Shown: in pieces, positions 31,949 through 39,948 of the stretch
Position numbering within the stretch: the stretch's first letter is position 1
Layout of the letters: every line of letters begins with the position of its first letter
Assembly (NCBI GenBank): GCA_000434675.1
Contig: HF988627.1
Coordinates: 12,846 to 58,720 of the forward strand
From: Faecalibacterium sp. CAG:1138
Lineage (GTDB): Bacteria; Bacillota; Clostridia; Christensenellales; CAG-917
Direction of reading: 5' to 3'
DNA length: 45,875 nt
Notes under the pieces: model-generated
The model's database searches: none
Seen by the model: the letters and a program-made list of their open reading frames with translations, nothing else
Told to the model about the DNA's origin: nothing
Translations under genes and position numbers: made by a program

Positions 31949-33334
31949 TTATTTGTTTTTTGCGTCTTCGATGGCCTTTACGTCTTCTGCGGTCATTTTG
32001 CCGACGAGTTCGACGTCGGAGCCGGAGAGTCTTGCGCGATACAGATATTTGTAAGTGCCGCCGTCAACGTAGTAAACGTAGCCGTCAACGACTTCCATGG
32101 TGATGCCGGTGGTGCCGATGGATTCTGCCTTGAAAATCTTTTCTGCCACTGCACCGGTGCCGACTTTGTCAAGTTCGAACGCATAAAGGTTCTTCGGCGA
32201 AGAGCTTTCGGAATAGTAAACCTTGCCGTCGAGCACGAAGCAAACCTTGAAGGAGCCTTCCAGAACGGTTTTTGCAACAACGTTCTGAGCCGCTTTGTAC
32301 TGATAAACGACGTTGGTTCCGGTCACGAGCACGCCTTCGGAATAGCTGATAGGGATGATGCCGGAAAGAGCCGTGTTGGAAAGATGCGCTTCTTTTGCGG
32401 CGTCAAAAGCGAAATCGGCGCTACGGAACTTGTAGCAATAAGTGCCCGCAGTCTGAGTGGAGCTTCCGCCGAGGACGTTGGCCTTGGTGTAGAACAAGGT
32501 GAGGCCGTCTGCTTCGACTTTATAATCCAACAAACCGAACTGGAAGATATTTTTGGTGTCTGCGAGGTCGGAAGTGTAGGAAGTGTTTGTCAAAACGGTT
32601 TTGCTGGTTTTTCCGTCAACGGAAACGGCAACGAGTTCGTTGTAGTTTTTGTATTGCACGTCGTCGGAAGGAGTTTTGAGGTACAGAACGTAACCTGCAA
32701 AAGCGCCGCCGTCCTCGTCCATAACGAAGAGAGTCGTGGACAGGTTTTTGTCGATAATGGTGGTGGTTTTTTTGCTTTCGCAATCAACCGAGTACAACGC
32801 ATTGTTCAGATTGTAAACCAAGTAGCCGTTCGCAAACATATAGTTTGCGCTTCTGGACGTGATGGTGGTGATGACTTCGGTTTTTGCGCCGTCGATGGTG
32901 GTGCGCATGAAGTCAAGTCTGGTGGTGTTAGGTTCGCCTGCGGTGGTCAGCTCGAGGTTCGGAGTTGCATAGTAAATCCAGCCTTTGTAAATGTAAATCG
33001 AAGGCTTGGAGCTGGAATCCAGAACGTTTTTTGGAACGATGCGAACGCGGCTGTCGGAAATAATGCTGCCGTCGTCTGCCAAAGTTACGCGCCAGATGGC
33101 GGATTTTTCAGGCTTGCCGAAGGTGTTGTCCACGTCCACGGAAACGACGCCGTTGACGAAATAGAGGTATTTGCCGAGTTTGACGGCTCTGCCGTAGTTT
33201 CCTTCTGCGACGGTGTCGTTGGAAACGCCGTCAACGGAAACGGGATTTTGCTTAAACTTGTTGCCGCAAGCGGAAAGCATAACCGCGGACAACATAACCA
33301 AACAAATCAAAACTGCGATAAGTTTTTTGTTCAT
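31949..33334 (-). CDS. Lipoprotein of unknown function (DUF5050-like)
   Basis: The 461-residue protein begins with a lipoprotein signal peptide: positive MNKK, hydrophobic core, lipobox LSAC with C23 as the acylated residue. The rest has repeated Tyr-rich strand motifs such as KLGKYLYFVNG, YKGWIYYATP and VDGYVYYVDG, suggesting a beta-propeller like the DUF5050 proteins of Clostridia. It would be anchored outside the membrane. AAGGAG precedes the ATG. Monocistronic, with its own promoter and terminator. Function unknown. Confidence 0.88.
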   Translation of the reverse strand: MNKKLIAVLICLVMLSAVMLSACGNKFKQNPVSVDGVSNDTVAEGNYGRAVKLGKYLYFVNGVVSVDVDNTFGKPEKSAIWRVTLADDGSIISDSRVRIVPKNVLDSSSKPSIYIYKGWIYYATPNLELTTAGEPNTTRLDFMRTTIDGAKTEVITTITSRSANYMFANGYLVYNLNNALYSVDCESKKTTTIIDKNLSTTLFVMDEDGGAFAGYVLYLKTPSDDVQYKNYNELVAVSVDGKTSKTVLTNTSYTSDLADTKNIFQFGLLDYKVEADGLTLFYTKANVLGGSSTQTAGTYCYKFRSADFAFDAAKEAHLSNTALSGIIPISYSEGVLVTGTNVVYQYKAAQNVVAKTVLEGSFKVCFVLDGKVYYSESSSPKNLYAFELDKVGTGAVAEKIFKAESIGTTGITMEVVDGYVYYVDGGTYKYLYRARLSGSDVELVGKMTAEDVKAIEDAKNK

Positions 33335-33388
33335 AATATCTCCTTTAATTAAAGATATGGCGTAGATGTACGTTATTTATACTTTACA

Positions 33389-33417
33389 ATTATATAATAG
33401 ATACGAAATTATTGCAA
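33389..33417 (-). promoter_or_regulatory. Promoter of the lipoprotein gene
   Basis: Minus strand: TTGCAA (33417-33412), 17-bp spacer, TATAAT (33394-33389). Confidence 0.8.
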
Positions 33418-33500
33418 ACACTTTTGCCCTCGTTTTCTGCGAAAAAACCAAAAACAGCACAATCTGCTCGGCTTTAGCCGCTTAAAACGCGCAAAAAACA

Positions 33501-33532
33501 AAAAAATTGCGGGCGGCAAAATGCCGTCCGCA
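33501..33532 (-). terminator. Terminator of gap
   Basis: TGCGGGCGGCA (33508-33518) pairs, with one mismatch, with TGCCGTCCGCA (33522-33532); on the minus strand ATTTTTTTG follows. Confidence 0.9.
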
Positions 33533-33548
33533 GAAATTTTCGTTGAAG

Positions 33549-34604
33549 TTATTTAACTTGCGCGAAGTATTTGATGGTTCTGACCATTTGGCTGGTGTAG
33601 CTGTTTTCGTTGTCGTACCAGCTTACAACCTGAACCTGGGTGTTGCCGTCTTCCATAGGAGCGACCATGGTCTGAGTTGCATCGAACAAGGAGCCGTAAC
33701 GCATACCGATGACGTCGGAAGAAACGATTTCGTCGGTGTTGTAGCCGAAGGATTCGGTTGCTGCGGCTTTCATAGCTTCGTTGATTTGTTCTTTGGTTAC
33801 GATACCCTTAACGACTGCTACCAAAATGGTGGTGGAACCGGTTGCGGTAGGAACGCGCTGAGCGGAACCGATGAGTTTGCCGTTGAGTTCCGGAATAACG
33901 AGGCCGATAGCTTTTGCGGCGCCGGTGCTGTTAGGAACGATGTTTATTGCGCAAGCGCGGCTTCTTCTGAGGTCGCCTTTACGTTGCGGACCGTCAAGAG
34001 GCATCTGGTCGCCGGTGTAAGCGTGAACGGTGGTCATGATACCGGATTGAATAGGAGCCAGATCGTTCAGAGCTTTCGCCATAGGAGCGAGGCAGTTGGT
34101 GGTGCAGGAAGCTGCGGAAATGATGTTGTCTTCCGGTTTGAGGGTTTTGTGGTTTACGTTGAAAACGATGGTAGGAAGGTCGTTGCCTGCAGGGGCGGAA
34201 ATGACGACTTTCTTAGCGCCGGCGTCGATGTGAGCCTGTGCTTTAGCTTTGGAGGTGTAGAAACCGGTGCATTCCAAAACTACGTCAACGTCCAGTTCTT
34301 TCCAAGGAAGTTCGGCTGCCTTAGCCTTTGCGTAGATGATGATTTTTTTGCCGTCAACTACGATGTAGCCGTTTTCTTTCACGGTGCCGTCTTCGTTAAG
34401 AACAGGTTCAGAGCTGGTGACGACGTGGCTGTTTGCGTAGTTGCCCTGAGTGGAGTCATACTTCAACAGGTGAGCAAGCATTCTCGGGCTAGTCAAATCG
34501 TTGATAGCAACGACTTCGTAACCGTCTGCGCCGAACATTTGCCTGAATGCCAAACGGCCGATACGACCGAAACCATTGATAGCTACTCTTACATTTTTTG
34601 CCAT
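33549..34604 (-). CDS. gap: Glyceraldehyde-3-phosphate dehydrogenase, type I
   Basis: GAPDH oxidises glyceraldehyde 3-phosphate to 1,3-bisphosphoglycerate with NAD in glycolysis. The N-terminus VRVAINGFGRIGRLAFRQMF is the Rossmann motif; the catalytic Cys is in SAASCTTNCLAPM; TGDQMPLDGPQRKGDLRRSR is the S-loop. At 351 residues it is about 15 longer than typical, through small insertions. Ends with the usual ENSYTSQMVRTIKYF. It has its own promoter but lies downstream of the SDR gene on the same strand. Confidence 0.98.
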   Translation of the reverse strand: MAKNVRVAINGFGRIGRLAFRQMFGADGYEVVAINDLTSPRMLAHLLKYDSTQGNYANSHVVTSSEPVLNEDGTVKENGYIVVDGKKIIIYAKAKAAELPWKELDVDVVLECTGFYTSKAKAQAHIDAGAKKVVISAPAGNDLPTIVFNVNHKTLKPEDNIISAASCTTNCLAPMAKALNDLAPIQSGIMTTVHAYTGDQMPLDGPQRKGDLRRSRACAINIVPNSTGAAKAIGLVIPELNGKLIGSAQRVPTATGSTTILVAVVKGIVTKEQINEAMKAAATESFGYNTDEIVSSDVIGMRYGSLFDATQTMVAPMEDGNTQVQVVSWYDNENSYTSQMVRTIKYFAQVK

Positions 34605-34657
34605 AATATATATTCCTCCGAGAAAAATATTTTTCTATTTAGTTGTTAACCGCTAAT

Positions 34658-34686
34658 ATTTTACAATCTGTTGCGGTTTTTGGCAA
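34658..34686 (-). promoter_or_regulatory. Promoter of gap
   Basis: Minus strand: TTGCCA (34686-34681), 17-bp spacer, TAAAAT (34663-34658). Confidence 0.78.
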
Positions 34687-34719
34687 GCATTTTTGCCCAT
34701 ATTTTTTGCAAGTATATGC

Positions 34720-35502
34720 TTATTTTGCATAAATATTATATAATATCCACTCTCTGAACCGCTTCGGCACTCTTTCGGAAGCCCACGCCGCAAGCTGATA
34801 CGAAAATCCCACCGTGTAGCGCGGCTTCGGATTTTTCGCTTTGACGGCTTTCGCCATAACCTTCGCAACCGCAGACGGCGGCATGCCGTTTATCTCGCTC
34901 TTTTCTTGCTTTTCGATGCTGCGTTTGATTCTGCCGTTATAATCGGCCGGCTCCGAAACGTTCTTCTTTCTTGCGGCCGTGAACCCTGTTTTTATGTCCC
35001 CCGGCAAAACCGCCGTAGCCGTAACGCCGAACGGCTTAAGTTCCATTCTCAAGCAATACGTAAGCGCGTCAACGCCGACTTTCGTCGCGCTGTAAAAGCT
35101 CTGAAACGCCAGCGGGCAAACCCCGCCTACCGACGACGTGCTTATGATTCTGCCCTTCGTTTTTTTGAGATAAGGGATCGCCGCCCTCGTAAGGTTCACC
35201 ATTCCGAACAGATTTACGTCGAAAATGCGTTTTACGTCGGCGGCCTCGGTCGTTTCGAAAGCTCCCGAAATGCCCATGCCGGCGTTGTTTATCACGACGT
35301 CTATCCTGCCCTCTTTTTCAAAGACTTCTTTTGCCGCCGCTTCGCAGGACGCGGGATCCGTTACGTCGCAGCATATATGTTTGCATCCTTCGATTTCGGC
35401 AGGCTTCCTGCTGCGGCCGTACACCGTGTAACCTTTTTCCGCCAAAAGCTCCGCCGTGGCCTTGCCGATGCCGCCCGAAGCTCCGCTGATCATAATAACC
35501 AT
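34720..35502 (-). CDS. Classical short-chain dehydrogenase/reductase
   Basis: This is a 260-residue classical SDR. The cofactor motif is SGASGGIGKA near the start, NNAG is present (NVVINNAGMG), and the catalytic set is Ser in ISTSSVGG with Y-x3-K in YSATK. The C-terminus (KPRYTVGFSYQLAAWASERV) resembles reductases with a hydrophobic end. I chose ATG 35502 because GAGGTGA lies just before it; the frame is open to 35538 but that ATG is inside the -10 box. Substrate unknown. Confidence 0.88.
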   Translation of the reverse strand: MVIMISGASGGIGKATAELLAEKGYTVYGRSRKPAEIEGCKHICCDVTDPASCEAAAKEVFEKEGRIDVVINNAGMGISGAFETTEAADVKRIFDVNLFGMVNLTRAAIPYLKKTKGRIISTSSVGGVCPLAFQSFYSATKVGVDALTYCLRMELKPFGVTATAVLPGDIKTGFTAARKKNVSEPADYNGRIKRSIEKQEKSEINGMPPSAVAKVMAKAVKAKNPKPRYTVGFSYQLAAWASERVPKRFREWILYNIYAK

Positions 35503-35529
35503 AATGTCACCTCTCGTTTTTCTACCGCC

Positions 35530-35558
35530 ATTATACAATACCGCGCGGTGTTTTGCAA
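35530..35558 (-). promoter_or_regulatory. Promoter of the SDR gene
   Basis: Minus strand: TTGCAA (35558-35553), 17-bp spacer, TATAAT (35535-35530). It is divergent from the phosphoribosyltransferase promoter. The 15 bases TGTATAATGGCGGTA are shared with the ispE promoter. Confidence 0.8.
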
Positions 35559-35589
35559 CTTTTCGGCGCGGCGTATTTTTTATTTTGGC

Positions 35590-35618
35590 TTGACAACCGC
35601 CCGCGGCAAATGTATAAT
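35590..35618 (+). promoter_or_regulatory. Consensus promoter of the phosphoribosyltransferase gene
   Basis: TTGACA (35590-35595), 17-bp spacer, TATAAT (35613-35618): a perfect sigma-A consensus. Confidence 0.9.
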
Positions 35619-35649
35619 GTTTTTGTTATCCGTTTTGTTGGAGGAAAAT

Positions 35650-36189
35650 ATGGACAAATTTTACGACATCAACATTGCAGGGCTGAACAGAAAACTCCTT
35701 CGTTGCCCTTTGAACGATAAAATCGACATCGGCGCGTTCATCATGTTCGGAGACGTGGAACTGACCGTCAGATGCGCAACCGAGCTTTTGAAAAAAGCTC
35801 CCGATTTCGACATCATTCTGACTGCGGAATCGAAAGGCATTCCTCTCGCATACGAAATGGCGCGTCAATCCGGCAAAACCTACGTTCTTGCCAGAAAGTC
35901 CCCCAAACTTTATATGAAAAATCCCGTCAAAGTGGAAGTCAAATCCATCACCACCGCCCGCTTGCAAACGCTGTATCTGGACGAAAGAGACGTTGAACTC
36001 ATGAAAGGCAAAAACATTCTCATAGTGGACGACGTGATTTCCACCGGCGAATCGCTGTACGCTCTCGAACAGCTCACTGCTCACACCGAAGGTCACATCG
36101 TCGGCAAAATGGCCGTTTTGGCCGAAGGCGACGCCGCCGAACGCGAAGACATAACCTATCTTCAGGTTTTGCCTTTGTTCTTCAAATAA
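35650..36189 (+). CDS. Phosphoribosyltransferase, adenine-type
   Basis: The 179-residue protein has a type I PRTase fold, with the PRPP loop ILIVDDVISTGES at about 123-135 and a hood region near the N-terminus. It is closest in pattern to adenine phosphoribosyltransferase, which salvages adenine to AMP, but the family is broad, so the base used is uncertain. I chose the ATG at 35650 because GGAGG lies 5-6 bases before it; the frame is open far upstream but only by chance. Monocistronic. Confidence 0.85.
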   Translation: MDKFYDINIAGLNRKLLRCPLNDKIDIGAFIMFGDVELTVRCATELLKKAPDFDIILTAESKGIPLAYEMARQSGKTYVLARKSPKLYMKNPVKVEVKSITTARLQTLYLDERDVELMKGKNILIVDDVISTGESLYALEQLTAHTEGHIVGKMAVLAEGDAAEREDITYLQVLPLFFK

Positions 36190-36194
36190 ACCTC

Positions 36195-36226
36195 AAAATC
36201 CCCGACCTCACGTCGGGGATTTTTTT
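36195..36226. terminator. Bidirectional terminator
   Basis: ATCCCCGAC (36198-36206) pairs with GTCGGGGAT (36212-36220), flanked by AAAATC and T7. It separates the converging phosphoribosyltransferase and MGMT-like genes. Confidence 0.92.
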
Positions 36227-36536
36227 ATAGCTCTCGGATTATATATTCTTCCTTCACTTTTCCGTCGGGAGTAAATTCCACTCCGTCGGCCTCCAACATT
36301 GCTCTTTGCACGACCACTCCGCCAAAGGCGAACGCGGGCGACAAGCTTCCGTCCTTAAACACCACCCTGTAACACGGAACGCGTTCGGGATCGTTGTTGA
36401 AATGGAGCTGACAGCCCACCATTCTGGAAGCGTGCGGCCTGCCGATATATGCGGCAACCGCGCCGTAGGTTGACACCTTGCCTTCCGGTATTTTTTGGAC
36501 GGCTTTATAAACCTGTTCTCTGAAATTCATATCCAT
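36225..36536 (-). CDS. MGMT-family DNA-binding protein
   Basis: At 103 residues it is only the C-terminal domain of O6-alkylguanine-DNA alkyltransferases, as in Ogt/ATL-like proteins. The DNA-binding helix and Arg finger (ASRMVGCQLH) are present, and the acceptor-site motif is VPCYRVV: Cys55 is kept, but the catalytic His of PCHR is Tyr56. True ATL proteins have Trp at the Cys site, so this one is intermediate. No good ribosome-binding site; it lies 30 bases after the MFS gene and is probably translated from its transcript. Confidence 0.85.
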   Translation of the reverse strand: MDMNFREQVYKAVQKIPEGKVSTYGAVAAYIGRPHASRMVGCQLHFNNDPERVPCYRVVFKDGSLSPAFAFGGVVVQRAMLEADGVEFTPDGKVKEEYIIREL

Positions 36537-36566
36537 ATTGTAGGTTAAAACAGCGTTTTTATACGC

Positions 36567-38021
36567 CTAAACGGCTTGTTCGGACAAAACGTCGTCAGTG
36601 ATTTCAGGATTTTCCGCAGCTTCGAACGGCTTCATTTCTTCCGATTTTGCCTTCATAAGGAACACTATCGGAACTATGGAAAGCAGCGCGATTATCGCAG
36701 ACAGCAGGAACATATACGGGCTGTAAACGGTGATTGCTTCGCCGAATTCGTCCACCGCCGGACTGGTTGCGGAAACCTTGGTGATTATTGCCGTCAGCAT
36801 CGGGCCTACGCACATCGGCACAAGCACCCAGAAGAACATCCTGACGCCTTGGAACTGGCCGGCTTTGTCCGGAGGAGTGAGATCCCTGACCATGGCCGTC
36901 ACGTTTGCCGAAATGCAAAGGTTTGCCGCCATCAGCACGAACCCGCCTATGCAAACCGCCCAAAGCGGAGTGCCGGACTTGAATGTCAACGGGCTTGCGA
37001 GAAGCATCAGCACCGCGCCCACGACGTAGGCTCCCACGAGGAAGAACAGCGGTTTTCTTCTGTCGCTGAACTTGTCGATTCTGATGCCGAAAACTACGCT
37101 TCCGATTGCGGCCGTAACCATGATTATTCCGACGGGGATTATGTAGTCGGCGTAGCCCAGAGTTTTTTCGAGATAAATGAACAGATAGGACATAAAGCAG
37201 TTGTTTGCAATGCCCACGAACATCAGGGTGAGATAGCAAAGATAGAGGTTTTTGTTGGCCTTGACCACTTCTTTCTTCGCGCCGTAGAACATGTCCTTGA
37301 ATCTCACCGACGGATTCGGTTTGAGATTCGGGCTGTCCTTCACGGTGAAAATGCCCACGATGCCGACCAAAATAACGAAGCCGCCCAGAATGCAATAGAA
37401 CTTGGTCCACTCGCCGTAGCCCGTTCTGACTGCTCCCTCCGACCAGGTTCTGACGATTTCGCCGCCCAGCTCGTAGTAGTTTTTGGTCATTTCGTCAAAC
37501 AAGCCGAAAACCACCGCCATTGCAAACAGCGGCATAACGGCGATAACGCCCTCAAGAGTGCCTCTGTTTTTCGGAGTGGTGTTGTCGGTAACCCACGCGT
37601 TGTAGGCCGCGTCGTTGGAAGTGGAACCGAACAGCGTCATCACGCAGTCCATCACCACAACCACGGCAACGCAAACGGTCTGCGCGGTTTCCCTCGAGCA
37701 CTTGAACATATCCTGCACGTACTCGACTTTTATAAACGAAAAGCTGATGATGATGACGCCCCAAATGATGTAGCCGTAGCTCATAAGGCTTCTTCTGTTG
37801 CCGAGCTTGTCGGACCAGGTGCCTGCGATCAGCGTAACGAACGTCGCAACCACCGCGCTTGCGGCAACCATAAATGCGATGGCGAAAGGATCGTGAGTTA
37901 TCGTGCGATCCATAAAGACGTTGAAATAGTTGTTTTCGATAACCCAAGCCACTTGTCCGCAAAAGCCGAACAGCAAAACGGTTAGCCAGGTGTTTGGGCT
38001 GATTTTGTGTTGTTTGGACAT
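36567..38021 (-). CDS. MFS transporter
   Basis: This 484-residue protein has about 12 hydrophobic helices and the MFS loop motif between helices 2 and 3 (GTWSDKLGNRRSLMSYGY). The pattern is of the sugar-cation symporter (GPH/SLC45) type: conserved Asp/Arg between helices and a second basic loop FGIRIDKFSDRRKPLFFLVG. The substrate is unknown. GGAAAG precedes the ATG. No terminator separates it from the MGMT-like gene. Confidence 0.9.
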   Translation of the reverse strand: MSKQHKISPNTWLTVLLFGFCGQVAWVIENNYFNVFMDRTITHDPFAIAFMVAASAVVATFVTLIAGTWSDKLGNRRSLMSYGYIIWGVIIISFSFIKVEYVQDMFKCSRETAQTVCVAVVVVMDCVMTLFGSTSNDAAYNAWVTDNTTPKNRGTLEGVIAVMPLFAMAVVFGLFDEMTKNYYELGGEIVRTWSEGAVRTGYGEWTKFYCILGGFVILVGIVGIFTVKDSPNLKPNPSVRFKDMFYGAKKEVVKANKNLYLCYLTLMFVGIANNCFMSYLFIYLEKTLGYADYIIPVGIIMVTAAIGSVVFGIRIDKFSDRRKPLFFLVGAYVVGAVLMLLASPLTFKSGTPLWAVCIGGFVLMAANLCISANVTAMVRDLTPPDKAGQFQGVRMFFWVLVPMCVGPMLTAIITKVSATSPAVDEFGEAITVYSPYMFLLSAIIALLSIVPIVFLMKAKSEEMKPFEAAENPEITDDVLSEQAV

Positions 38022-38053
38022 AATTTTCTTTCCTATCGTTTGATAATATATAA

Positions 38054-38083
38054 AGTATAATACAAATTGTTCTCCTCTGTCAA
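38054..38083 (-). promoter_or_regulatory. Promoter of the MFS gene
   Basis: Minus strand: TTGACA (38083-38078), 18-bp spacer, TATACT (38059-38054). It starts just past the glyS terminator. Confidence 0.82.
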
Positions 38084-38092
38084 CGACAAAAG

Positions 38093-38122
38093 AAAAAAGC
38101 CAAACGCATGTTTGGCTTTTTT
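38093..38122 (-). terminator. Terminator of glyS
   Basis: AAAAAAGCCAAAC (38093-38105) pairs with GTTTGGCTTTTTT (38110-38122), 11 bases after the glyS stop. Confidence 0.92.
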
Positions 38123-38133
38123 GACGGATTTTT

Positions 38134-39519
38134 TTAGTATTCGAGTTGTTTTTCGATGTAGCTTCTAAGTTCCGTAACAGGAATTCTGACCTGAGCCATG
38201 CTGTCGCGTTCCCTGACGGTTACGCAGCCGTCTTCCAAAGTGTCGAAGTCAACGGTTACGCAGAACGGAGTGCCCACTTCGTCCTGTCTGCGATAGCGTT
38301 TGCCCACCGAGCCGCTGCCGTCGAAATCGCAAGCAAAGTGTTTGGAAAGGTCGGCGTAAATTTCTTCGGCTTTTTCGTTAAGCTGTTTCTGAAGCGGAAG
38401 CACCGCCACTTTTATAGGAGCAATCGCCGGATGCAGATGCAAAACCACACGGGTGTCGCCTTCGCCGACGGTTTCTTCGTCGTATGCGTTGCAAAGGAGC
38501 GCAAGCACCATTCTTTCAACGCCCAAAGACGGCTCGATGACGTACGGAACGTATTTTTCGTTGGTCACCGGATCGATGTAGGAAAGATCTTTGCCGGAGG
38601 TCTTGATGTGCTGATTGAGGTCGTAGTCGGTTCTGTCCGCAACGCCCCAAAGCTCGCCCCAACCGAACGGGAACAAAAATTCGAAGTCGGTGGTCGCCTT
38701 GCTGTAGAAGCAGAGTTCGTCCTTATCGTGATCTCTCAGGCGAAGTTTTTTGTCGTCGAAGCCGAGGCCGAGCAGCCAGTTGTGGCAGAAGGTTCTCCAG
38801 TACCGGAACCATTCGAGGTCGGTGCCCGGTTTGCAGAAGAATTCCAGTTCCATCTGTTCGAACTCTCTCACGCGGAAAATGAAGTTGCCCGGAGTGATTT
38901 CGTTTCTGAAGGATTTGCCGATCTGACCGATGCCGAACGGGATTTTCTTTCTGGTGGTGCGCTGAACGTTTTTGAAGTTGACGAAAATGCCCTGCGCGGT
39001 TTCCGGACGGAGATATACGGTGTTGACGCTGTCTTCCGTAACGCCCTGGAAGGTTTTGAACATAAGGTTGAATTTTCTGATACCGGTAAAATCGCTGTTG
39101 CCGCAAACAGGGCAAGGGATTTTGTTTTCGGTTATATAGTTTTCAAGTTGCTCGTTGCTCCAACCCGCCACGTTTTCGGTTATACCTTTTTTCTTCATAT
39201 AATCTTCAACGAGGTTGTCCGCTCTGTGACGCGCGTGGCAATGTTTGCAATCCATCAGAGGATCCGAAAAACCGCCGAGGTGGCCGGATGCCTGCCATAC
39301 GGACGGATTCATCAAAATGGCGCAGTCCAGCCCGACGTTGTACGGATTTTCCACCACGAATTTCTTCCACCAGCAGTTTTTGATGTTGTTTTTAAGCTGA
39401 ACGCCCAAAGGACCGTAATCCCAAGTGTTTGCAAGGCCGCCGTAAATGTCACTTCCCGGGAAAACGAACCCGCGATTTTTGCAAAGCGCAACCAATTTGT
39501 CCATAGTTAAGTTTGCCAT
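38134..39519 (-). CDS. glyS: Glycyl-tRNA synthetase, homodimeric type
   Basis: A class II synthetase that charges tRNA-Gly. The single-chain (alpha2) form is shown by FPGSDIYGGLANTWDYGPLG at the N-terminus, motif 2 in the FRNEITPGNFIFRVREFEQM region, and the anticodon-binding C-terminal domain (VAVLPL... VGKRYRRQDEVGTPF). Zinc-like CxxC pairs at CKHCHAR and CPVCG are usual in this type. I chose ATG 39519 with GGAAG before it; the open frame to 39567 lies in the leader. Length is 461 residues. Confidence 0.97.
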   Translation of the reverse strand: MANLTMDKLVALCKNRGFVFPGSDIYGGLANTWDYGPLGVQLKNNIKNCWWKKFVVENPYNVGLDCAILMNPSVWQASGHLGGFSDPLMDCKHCHARHRADNLVEDYMKKKGITENVAGWSNEQLENYITENKIPCPVCGNSDFTGIRKFNLMFKTFQGVTEDSVNTVYLRPETAQGIFVNFKNVQRTTRKKIPFGIGQIGKSFRNEITPGNFIFRVREFEQMELEFFCKPGTDLEWFRYWRTFCHNWLLGLGFDDKKLRLRDHDKDELCFYSKATTDFEFLFPFGWGELWGVADRTDYDLNQHIKTSGKDLSYIDPVTNEKYVPYVIEPSLGVERMVLALLCNAYDEETVGEGDTRVVLHLHPAIAPIKVAVLPLQKQLNEKAEEIYADLSKHFACDFDGSGSVGKRYRRQDEVGTPFCVTVDFDTLEDGCVTVRERDSMAQVRIPVTELRSYIEKQLEY

Positions 39520-39534
39520 AAGTACACTTCCTTT

Positions 39535-39552
39535 CCACGCCGGAATGCGTGG
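39535..39552 (-). promoter_or_regulatory. Small hairpin in the glyS leader
   Basis: CCACGC (39535-39540) and GCGTGG (39547-39552) form a 6-bp stem just upstream of the ribosome-binding site. The leader is only about 45 bases and holds no T-box. Confidence 0.5.
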
Positions 39553-39571
39553 GAGTTTATATTTCATACAT

Positions 39572-39600
39572 ATTTTATTTACTATTTATCGTTTTGTCAA
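39572..39600 (-). promoter_or_regulatory. Promoter of glyS
   Basis: Minus strand: TTGACA (39600-39595), 17-bp spacer, TAAAAT (39577-39572). Confidence 0.82.
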
Positions 39601-39727
39601 CGCTTTGACGGACAAAAACCGAAACTTGCCCGTCTTCGGGGGTATAAACCGCGGTAACACTTTCCCGAAAGCGGCCATATTGTGAAGTAAGCGGATAAAA
39701 CCGCAAACAAATTCAGGAGGTACATAT

Positions 39728-39910
39728 ATGAACAACTTATTCGGCGGCGGATGCGATTGCATCCTGTGGATCCTCATTCTCTCTTGTTGCTGCGGCGGCG
39801 GTATGCCTAACTTCGGCGGAGGCGGCGGCGGCTGCCTGTGCGACATTTTGCCGCTCCTTCTCATTCTGAACTGCTGCTGCGGCGGCACCGGCAGTAGCTG
39901 CGGCTGCTAA
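39728..39910 (+). CDS. Small Cys/Gly-rich protein
   Basis: The 60-residue product has 12 Cys and 16 Gly. It is built from two similar halves: C9-x-C11, a hydrophobic stretch, C20-C22, then G-rich; and C36-x-C38, a hydrophobic stretch, C49-C51, then G-rich. The hydrophobic parts (ILWILILS and ILPLLLILN) could insert in a membrane. Similar Cys-rich clostridial proteins are sometimes annotated as chorion-class high-cysteine proteins, a name without functional basis. AGGAGGT lies before the ATG, and a strong terminator follows, so it is a real gene. Function unknown. Confidence 0.8.
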   Translation: MNNLFGGGCDCILWILILSCCCGGGMPNFGGGGGGCLCDILPLLLILNCCCGGTGSSCGC

Positions 39911-39946
39911 AAAAATAAAAGAAGGCTTCGGCCTTCTTTTATTTTA
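39911..39946. terminator. Shared terminator of the Cys/Gly-rich gene and hflX
   Basis: GAAGGC (39921-39926), TTCG loop, GCCTTC (39931-39936), extended by A/T pairs on both sides. It lies between two converging genes. Confidence 0.93.
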
Positions 39947-39948
39947 TC

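Noticed and set aside
34906..35649. Long N-terminal extension of the phosphoribosyltransferase
   Set aside because: The added 248 codons run antisense through the SDR gene and across both promoters; the real start has a GGAGG site at 35650.
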